NCBI GenBank assembly: GCA_018433345.1
Contig: JAHDRK010000085.1
Location: 1-36,952, forward strand
Direction of reading: 5' to 3'
Length of the DNA: 36,952 bases
Origin: Syntrophobacterales bacterium
GTDB taxonomy: Bacteria > Desulfobacterota > Syntrophia > Syntrophales > UBA2210
Position 1 is the stretch's first letter, and each line of letters opens with the position of its first letter. This document shows positions 32,029 through 36,952 of the stretch, piece after piece. The position numbers were made by a program, and so were the translations under genes. The notes beneath the pieces were generated by a model that saw only the letters and a list, made by a program, of their open reading frames with translations, did not search any database and was not told where the DNA came from.

Positions 32029-32057
32029 TTGACAGTATATGGGGAATCGAGTAGACA
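32029..32057 (+). promoter_or_regulatory. Candidate promoter 2 for the Na+/Pi cotransporter
   Basis: A perfect TTGACA (32029-32034) is followed after 17 bases by TAGACA (32052-32057), a weak -10. It lies directly after candidate promoter 1, and would give a leader of about 100 bases. Confidence 0.4.
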
Positions 32058-32163
32058 AGCGGACAGAAAGCCTTATCGGCGTTAATGATATCAACAAGTT
32101 ACGCGTCTTTGCCGCCTAACGTCTTTTTCATGCGCGTCGTACTGGGGCTGAGGGTTACGAGGT

Positions 32164-33771
32164 ATGTATGCTGAAGTAATAGCCGGCGTCATCGGTGGTT
32201 TAGGCCTTTTCCTCTTCGGCATCCACATCATGAGCAATTCCATGAAATCTTTATCGACGGGATTGCTTCGTGACATGCTTGAGAGAGTTACTTCCAATCG
32301 AATAAAATCAGTCTTTCTGGGCGTCATCGTAACTGCGCTTATCCAGAGTTCCAGCGCAACATCGGTCATCCTGATCGGGTTTATCAATGCCGGGGTGATG
32401 AAATTGGCTTCCGCTCTTCCGGTTATATTCGGAGCCAACATCGGAACAACGGTAACCGCCCAACTGATCGCCTTCAAACTTACCAAGTCGGCCATGGTTT
32501 TCGTGTTTTTTGGAGCGATTGTCCATCTCTTTGCGGAAAAGGAAAAAACGAAAAACAGGGCACTGGCGGTTATCGGCTTCGGGATACTCTTTCTGGGGCT
32601 GGCCATGATGGGGAGTTCCGTCAAACCCCTTGCGCAAAATGAGGCGATCGTTAATTCCTTTTTGATATTTGGCACCTATCCTCTTCTGGGTATTTTGGCC
32701 GGTTTGATTGTAACCGTGATACTCCAGAGCAGCAGTACCGTAATCGGTATGGTGATCGCTCTCGCCTCGGCCGGTTTACTTGACCTTACTTCATCTATTT
32801 ACATTGTGCTGGGTGACAACATAGGTACCTGTATCACGGCTATCATTGCGAGTGCCGGGGGGAAAAGGGACAGCAGGCGCCTGGCTTTCGGACACGCCCT
32901 CTTCAACATAATCGGCACCCTGATCGCACTTCCCCTTGTTCCTCTATATATCCGCTACCTTCCCATGTTGTCCGGAGACATCGCTCGCCAGATCGCCAAT
33001 ACTCATACCATCTTCAACGTGGTCAACACCATAATTCTACTGCCCTTCGTTCCCGTCTTTGTGAAGATCCTGGAAAAGATCGTGCCGGGCAAGGATTACG
33101 AACCAAAAGAGGGAGGGTACTTGGAAGAACACCTCCTGAGCACCCCGGGCCTGGCGATACGGGCCGCCCTCAGGGAGCTTTCGGTCATGCTGTCCGTGTG
33201 TCGAGACATGTTGGAGAAGGCACGCCAGTGCACGGAGAATTTCAATCACATACTGAAAAACGAAATAGTCGTCGATGAAAACTCCGTAGACGATATGCAG
33301 AAAAAGATCACGGCCTATCTTGCCGAGGTCACCCAGTCGAGGCTTACGGACAAGCAGCGGTATCTCGTGCCCGCCATTATTCACAGCGTTAACGACGTGG
33401 AGAAGGTGGCCGACTATTGTGAGGATATTGCAAAACTGTCGGAACGCCTGTACGAGAACGACTTGTCATTTTCGGAAGAGGCGAAAGCCGAGTTGAGAAA
33501 GGTTTTCGACAAGACGGCCGCTCTCATGAAACATACCAAGCAGGCGCTGGACAACAACGACGAAAGGGCGGCCTTGATCGCCTTGAACATAGAGGAAGAA
33601 ATCGATGCCCTCATAGAACAGTACAAACTCAATCACATCAGGCGCCTGGAGCAGGGGGTCTGTGTCAGCAATGCCGGCCTCGTTTTTTCAGATATTTTAA
33701 CAAACATAGAGCGGTTGAACGATCATCTCTGCAACATAGCCAAGGGAATTCTGCACAGGGGAAAACGATAA
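32164..33771 (+). CDS. Na+/phosphate cotransporter with PhoU-like C-terminal domain
   Basis: Inner-membrane carrier of the PNaS family (NptA/YjbB type). The 535 residues split into two parts. Residues 1 to about 300 hold the membrane part with two inverted repeats, each with a Q-S-S-S motif (Q61-S-S-S-A-T and Q188-S-S-S-T-V) and a matching G-A-N-I-G-T-T or G-D-N-I-G-T-C loop. Residues about 330-535 form a helical PhoU-like domain (D-V-E-K-V-A-D-Y-C-E-D-I-A; I-E-R-L-N-D-H-L-C-N-I-A). The direction of phosphate movement cannot be told from sequence; in E. coli YjbB promotes export. ATG 32164 follows a GAGGTATGT context. It is alone between two large gaps, so probably monocistronic. Confidence 0.92.
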   Translation: MYAEVIAGVIGGLGLFLFGIHIMSNSMKSLSTGLLRDMLERVTSNRIKSVFLGVIVTALIQSSSATSVILIGFINAGVMKLASALPVIFGANIGTTVTAQLIAFKLTKSAMVFVFFGAIVHLFAEKEKTKNRALAVIGFGILFLGLAMMGSSVKPLAQNEAIVNSFLIFGTYPLLGILAGLIVTVILQSSSTVIGMVIALASAGLLDLTSSIYIVLGDNIGTCITAIIASAGGKRDSRRLAFGHALFNIIGTLIALPLVPLYIRYLPMLSGDIARQIANTHTIFNVVNTIILLPFVPVFVKILEKIVPGKDYEPKEGGYLEEHLLSTPGLAIRAALRELSVMLSVCRDMLEKARQCTENFNHILKNEIVVDENSVDDMQKKITAYLAEVTQSRLTDKQRYLVPAIIHSVNDVEKVADYCEDIAKLSERLYENDLSFSEEAKAELRKVFDKTAALMKHTKQALDNNDERAALIALNIEEEIDALIEQYKLNHIRRLEQGVCVSNAGLVFSDILTNIERLNDHLCNIAKGILHRGKR

Positions 33772-33943
33772 ACCGCGGCAAGAAAGGGTTTCTTTGATTA
33801 TCGCCACGGTAAAAGACAGTCATCAAGAAACAATTCGCAGAAAATCAAAAAAACATATAGAATTACCTAAACTCGAGACCACGTAAACCGGGCCGGTGTC
33901 ATTTCTGCAAGCGGGTGAGGAACCTCCGGACCATGGTGAAAGT

Positions 33944-35092
33944 ATGATGATGACCACAGAGGTTGAACCGACGGTTTTGGTCGATGCCGCAAGCGTTCAG
34001 GGCGGTCCTGTCCTTTTGTCCCTCCGGGGTGCGATGTCTCTGGATACCATATCGACTATCTCCCATCGACTTTACAGTCTTGTTGAAGAAATGAATCCGT
34101 CGGACATAACGATCGATTTTTCCTCTTTAGGTTATTTCGACAGTGCCGGCGCACTCGTTATGGCAAGGTTCAGGCACGAAATGGAACGACGAGGCATACC
34201 CTTGAAATTGGTCAACGTCAGTGAAGAAACCCGGAGAATCATGGAGCTTTTCGATCCCGATCGAATAGAAGTACATGCGGACATGCCTTCCGGGGAGCCC
34301 CAAATATCCATGTTGGAGATTATCGGTGGGGGTGCTCGAGCCATGGTGGTGAAAACCATTATTGTAATGGGATTCATCGGAGACGTCGTTCGATCCATCG
34401 GATATTTTCTTTTCCACCCTCGCGAGTTACGATGGAAAGACATGGTGACCAATATGAAACTTGTCGGCGCCGATGGCCTCCCCATAGTGGCGCTTATAAG
34501 TTTTTTGGTGGGGCTCATAATAGCGTTCATGTCATCCCTGCAACTCAAACCCCTCGGCGGAGACATATTTGTTGCATCGCTGGTAGGAATAGCCATAGTT
34601 AAGGAACTTGGTCCTCTCATGACCGCCATAATCGTGGCCGGGCGATCGGGATCCGCCTTTGCAGCGGAAATCGGCGCCATGGTCGCCAACGAAGAGATAG
34701 ACGCCCTCTATATAATGGGATTCGAACCCATGCGGTTTTTGGTCATTCCCCGTTTGTTGGCGGCATTGGCCGTTGTGCCCCTCCTGGCACTATATGCGGA
34801 TTTTTTCGGGCTCTTCGGTGGATTGGTGGTAGGTATGTTGGGATTGGATATGACGCTTATTACCTATGTAAACCAGACAGGTGAAAGCATTGTTCTTTCC
34901 GATGTTTTTACCGGTCTGATAAAGTCGATAGTATTTGCGGCCATTGTGGGGGGAAGCGGCTGCTACCATGGTCTGAGAGTGAAACGGGGCGCCGAGGGTG
35001 TCGGCAGGGCTACGACCGCGGCCGTTGTGTCGGCCATATTTTTTATAATTCTCGCAGACTCGATTTTTGCAGTGGTATTGCATTACATTTAA
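33944..35092 (+). CDS. mlaE: MlaE-type lipid ABC permease with fused N-terminal STAS domain
   Basis: Permease of an Mla-like transporter that moves phospholipids between the inner and outer membranes. Residues about 10-110 form a STAS domain (I-D-F-S-S-L-G-Y-F-D-S-A-G-A-L), the function carried by separate MlaB in E. coli. The rest is the MlaE permease with several membrane helices and the signature E-L-G-P-L-M-T-A-I-I-V-A-G-R-S-G-S-A-F-A. The start is uncertain: three ATGs at 33944, 33947 and 33950 follow GGTGAA, and a GTG at 33896 is also in frame but lacks a ribosome site. From 33944 it has 382 residues. Its stop overlaps the mlaF start by one base. Confidence 0.93.
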   Translation: MMMTTEVEPTVLVDAASVQGGPVLLSLRGAMSLDTISTISHRLYSLVEEMNPSDITIDFSSLGYFDSAGALVMARFRHEMERRGIPLKLVNVSEETRRIMELFDPDRIEVHADMPSGEPQISMLEIIGGGARAMVVKTIIVMGFIGDVVRSIGYFLFHPRELRWKDMVTNMKLVGADGLPIVALISFLVGLIIAFMSSLQLKPLGGDIFVASLVGIAIVKELGPLMTAIIVAGRSGSAFAAEIGAMVANEEIDALYIMGFEPMRFLVIPRLLAALAVVPLLALYADFFGLFGGLVVGMLGLDMTLITYVNQTGESIVLSDVFTGLIKSIVFAAIVGGSGCYHGLRVKRGAEGVGRATTAAVVSAIFFIILADSIFAVVLHYI

Positions 35093-35892
35093 TGATCATG
35101 AAAAATATCGACCTCGTTGAAAAAGAGAAAAACGTGAGCCCCGGGCGCGAAGTAATTGTACGCGTAGAGAATCTCACGGCCCGGCTTGAAGGGAACACCA
35201 TATTGAAAGATATCAATTTGGAGGTTCATCGGGGTGAGCGATTGTTTATCGTTGGTCGAAGCGGTTCCGGGAAGACCGTCCTCATGAAACACATGATAGG
35301 CCTCTTCAGACCTGCCGAAGGAAAGGTAACGATAAAGGGGATGGATGTTCATGGGGCCGATGAGAGAGAGCTGGCCGAGATCAGGCGTTCCTTTGGAGTA
35401 CTTTTCCAATCGGGGGGGTTGCTCGGCTCAATGACCCTGGAAGAAAATACAGCCCTTCCCTTGACGGACAGATTTGATATACCGGAGGACCTAAGGGAAG
35501 AACTGGTGCGCATGAAACTGGCCATGGTCGACCTTGCAGGATATGAGCATCTTTTTCCCGCCGAACTCTCCGGCGGTATGAAGAAAAGAGCCGGGCTGGC
35601 CCGGGCCATGGTGCTGGACCCTGAAATATTGTTTTTCGATGAACCCTCGTCCGGTCTCGATCCCGTCACGTCGGCCGAACTGGACCGAACGATTGTGGGA
35701 ATAAACGAAGGAATGGGGACGACGATGGTCATCGTAAGCCACGAGCTCTCTTCGATTCTTGCAATAGGACAGCGAATCATAATGCTCGACGGAGATGAGA
35801 AGGCTATCATCGCGGAGGGCGAACCGCGATACCTCCTGGAGAATTCCGCGGACAGGCGGGTGGTTGCCTTTTTGAGCAGGAGCGCGGATTAA
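35092..35892 (+). CDS. mlaF: MlaF-type lipid ABC transporter ATPase
   Basis: Cytosolic ATPase that drives the MlaE permease. It has 266 residues. Walker A is G-R-S-G-S-G-K-T at residues 55-62, the Q loop is L-F-Q-S-G-G-L, the signature is L-S-G-G-M-K-K-R near residue 159, and Walker B ends D183-E184 (I-L-F-F-D-E-P). The Q-S-G-G-L-x-x-S-M-T segment after the Q loop is typical of the Mla/Mce ATPases. The start shares a base with the mlaE stop, which suggests translational coupling. Confidence 0.95.
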   Translation: MIMKNIDLVEKEKNVSPGREVIVRVENLTARLEGNTILKDINLEVHRGERLFIVGRSGSGKTVLMKHMIGLFRPAEGKVTIKGMDVHGADERELAEIRRSFGVLFQSGGLLGSMTLEENTALPLTDRFDIPEDLREELVRMKLAMVDLAGYEHLFPAELSGGMKKRAGLARAMVLDPEILFFDEPSSGLDPVTSAELDRTIVGINEGMGTTMVIVSHELSSILAIGQRIIMLDGDEKAIIAEGEPRYLLENSADRRVVAFLSRSAD

Positions 35893-35904
35893 AAGGAAAG
35901 ACCA

Positions 35905-36870
35905 ATGAGGAAAGATAAATCCAGCATCATAATCGGTCTTTTCGTGGTTGTGGCTGTTTTCATCGGCAGCGCGGCGGTGGTGTGGCTTGGCGTCTCTCAC
36001 TATCTCACCGCCGGAGAACGCTACGTGACGTACTTTGACGAATCCGTACAAGGTCTTTCGGCCGATTCCGCCGTTAAGTACCGCGGTGTCACCGTGGGCC
36101 GCGTGGAAAACATCTCTATCGCCCCCGACGAGCGTCATATAGAAGTAATAATGAAAATAAAGATGGACATTAACCCCGCGGAAACGACGGTGGCGCAACT
36201 CAGGCCGGTGGGGATTACGGGCATTGTCTTTGTCGAACTCAACATGAAGGAAGAGGGGGATGTCGAAACCGGCGGTGAGATATTTTTCGAGGCGCCCTAT
36301 CCTGTCATTCCTTCAAGGCCGTCGGGGTTAACGGAGCTCTCAACCCGGCTATACGCGCTGGCGGACAAAATGATGGAGATCGATGTAGTGGCCGTGACCA
36401 AGGAAATAGAGGCGGTTGCGTCGACACTCCGGGAGGTCGTCGGTGATCCTCGGATAGGTGATCTTATCGAAAACCTGAACGCGGCCGCGGTGCGCCTGGG
36501 GGGGGTGCTGGACGGCCTGGAAGATGCCTTGGCCCGAGAGGATCCGGGACAAATCATGGCCGAGGTCAGGGAAACCCTGGGAGAACTACGTAGTCTCATG
36601 GTTGAAGCCAGAGAAACAATCCACGAAGCGAACCTTCCGGAGATATCGAAACAGACGATTGAAGCGGTGGATACCCTGGAAAGAAAGGCCGCTATTCTCA
36701 TGGACAGACTGGACCGCACAAGCCGTGTAACTGCACTGGAAATCAGGGATGCGGGATTCCAGGTTCGAGAAGCGGCGCGGGCGATGGAGTATCTGTCCGA
36801 ACGGCTTTCCTTGCAGCCCTCCGATTTGTTTTTCGGGCGGCCGCCCGACCCGGATCTGGAAAGAGAGTGA
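35905..36870 (+). CDS. mlaD: MlaD-like MCE-domain protein
   Basis: Periplasmic, membrane-anchored lipid-binding subunit of the same transporter. It has 321 residues. Residues about 8-30 form a single membrane anchor (I-I-I-G-L-F-V-V-V-A-V-F-I-G). The MCE domain spans about 38-118 with the conserved V-K-Y-R-G-V-T-V-G-R-V. The tail from about 140 is long and helical, probably coiled coil, which makes it longer than E. coli MlaD (183 residues) and closer to the single-MCE proteins of deltaproteobacteria. It follows mlaF by 12 bases, so the three genes form one operon. Confidence 0.93.
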   Translation: MRKDKSSIIIGLFVVVAVFIGSAAVVWLGVSHYLTAGERYVTYFDESVQGLSADSAVKYRGVTVGRVENISIAPDERHIEVIMKIKMDINPAETTVAQLRPVGITGIVFVELNMKEEGDVETGGEIFFEAPYPVIPSRPSGLTELSTRLYALADKMMEIDVVAVTKEIEAVASTLREVVGDPRIGDLIENLNAAAVRLGGVLDGLEDALAREDPGQIMAEVRETLGELRSLMVEARETIHEANLPEISKQTIEAVDTLERKAAILMDRLDRTSRVTALEIRDAGFQVREAARAMEYLSERLSLQPSDLFFGRPPDPDLERE

Positions 36871-36877
36871 AGACGGC

Positions 36878-36952
36878 ATGAAGCCCTATGTTTCAAGGCC
36901 AAGTTCCATCATTCGGCGAATATCGCCGGTTGCAGCAGTTGTTCTGGCGGCT
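36878..36952 (+). CDS. Exported protein, N-terminus only (cut by window end)
   Basis: ATG 36878 begins seven bases after the mlaD stop and is open to the end of the window for 25 codons. The translation M-K-P-Y-V-S-R-P-S-S-I-I-R-R then I-S-P-V-A-A-V-V-L-A-A looks like the start of a signal peptide. By position it is likely the ABC-transporter auxiliary lipoprotein (PqiC/DUF330-like) or an MlaC-like subunit, but the lipobox or cleavage site lies beyond the window. The ribosome site is weak (AAGAC). Confidence 0.6.
   Translation, partial: MKPYVSRPSSIIRRISPVAAVVLAA

Overview
This window looks like the large ribosomal-protein region of a Gram-negative bacterium, most probably a deltaproteobacterium in the broad sense (Desulfobacterota, syntrophic or sulfate-reducing lineages). 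That placement is inference. It rests on the unbroken run rpoB-rpoC-str-S10-spc-alpha on one strand, a rplM-rpsI-argC cluster, an LptD outer-membrane protein, and an Mla-type lipid ABC operon whose permease carries a fused STAS domain. All genes I accept lie on the + strand.

Layout. 1-6744: C-terminal part of rpoB (cut by the window edge) and complete rpoC. 6745-9317: str region rpsL, rpsG, tuf, rpsJ; fusA (EF-G) is not in its usual place between rpsG and tuf. 9318-19436: S10 and spc blocks from rplC to secY in the standard bacterial order. 19447-23543: map, infA, rpmJ, rpsM, rpsK, rpsD, rpoA, rplQ; adk is missing between secY and map. A strong intrinsic terminator at 23581-23606 ends this block.

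23611-24146 is a self-contained unit: promoter, a small protein made only of an EF-Tu domain-II-like barrel, a ten-base G tract, and a terminator. Then come folC and lptD. rplM and rpsI follow behind two good tandem promoters and end at a strong terminator, and then argC and cysS. The last part holds a Na+/phosphate cotransporter with a PhoU-like tail, followed by mlaE (STAS fused), mlaF, mlaD and the first 25 codons of another exported protein.

How it works together. The first 23.5 kb encodes the core of RNA polymerase (beta, beta', alpha) and about half of the ribosome, with SecY, Met aminopeptidase and IF-1. Several intrinsic-terminator-like hairpins sit inside this run (after rpoC, after rpsJ, before rpsD). 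They are the main regulatory interest, because no good promoter is visible just after the one between rpsJ and rplC. The second half is mixed housekeeping: folate polyglutamylation, LPS assembly, arginine synthesis, cysteinyl-tRNA charging, phosphate transport, and outer-membrane lipid asymmetry.

I found no CRISPR array, mobile element, tRNA or rRNA gene, and no defence or secondary-metabolite cassette. I see no clear sign of a previously undescribed multi-gene system. The most worthwhile leads are the internal attenuator-like hairpins, the missing fusA with a structured tuf leader in its place, and the solo EF-Tu domain-II protein.
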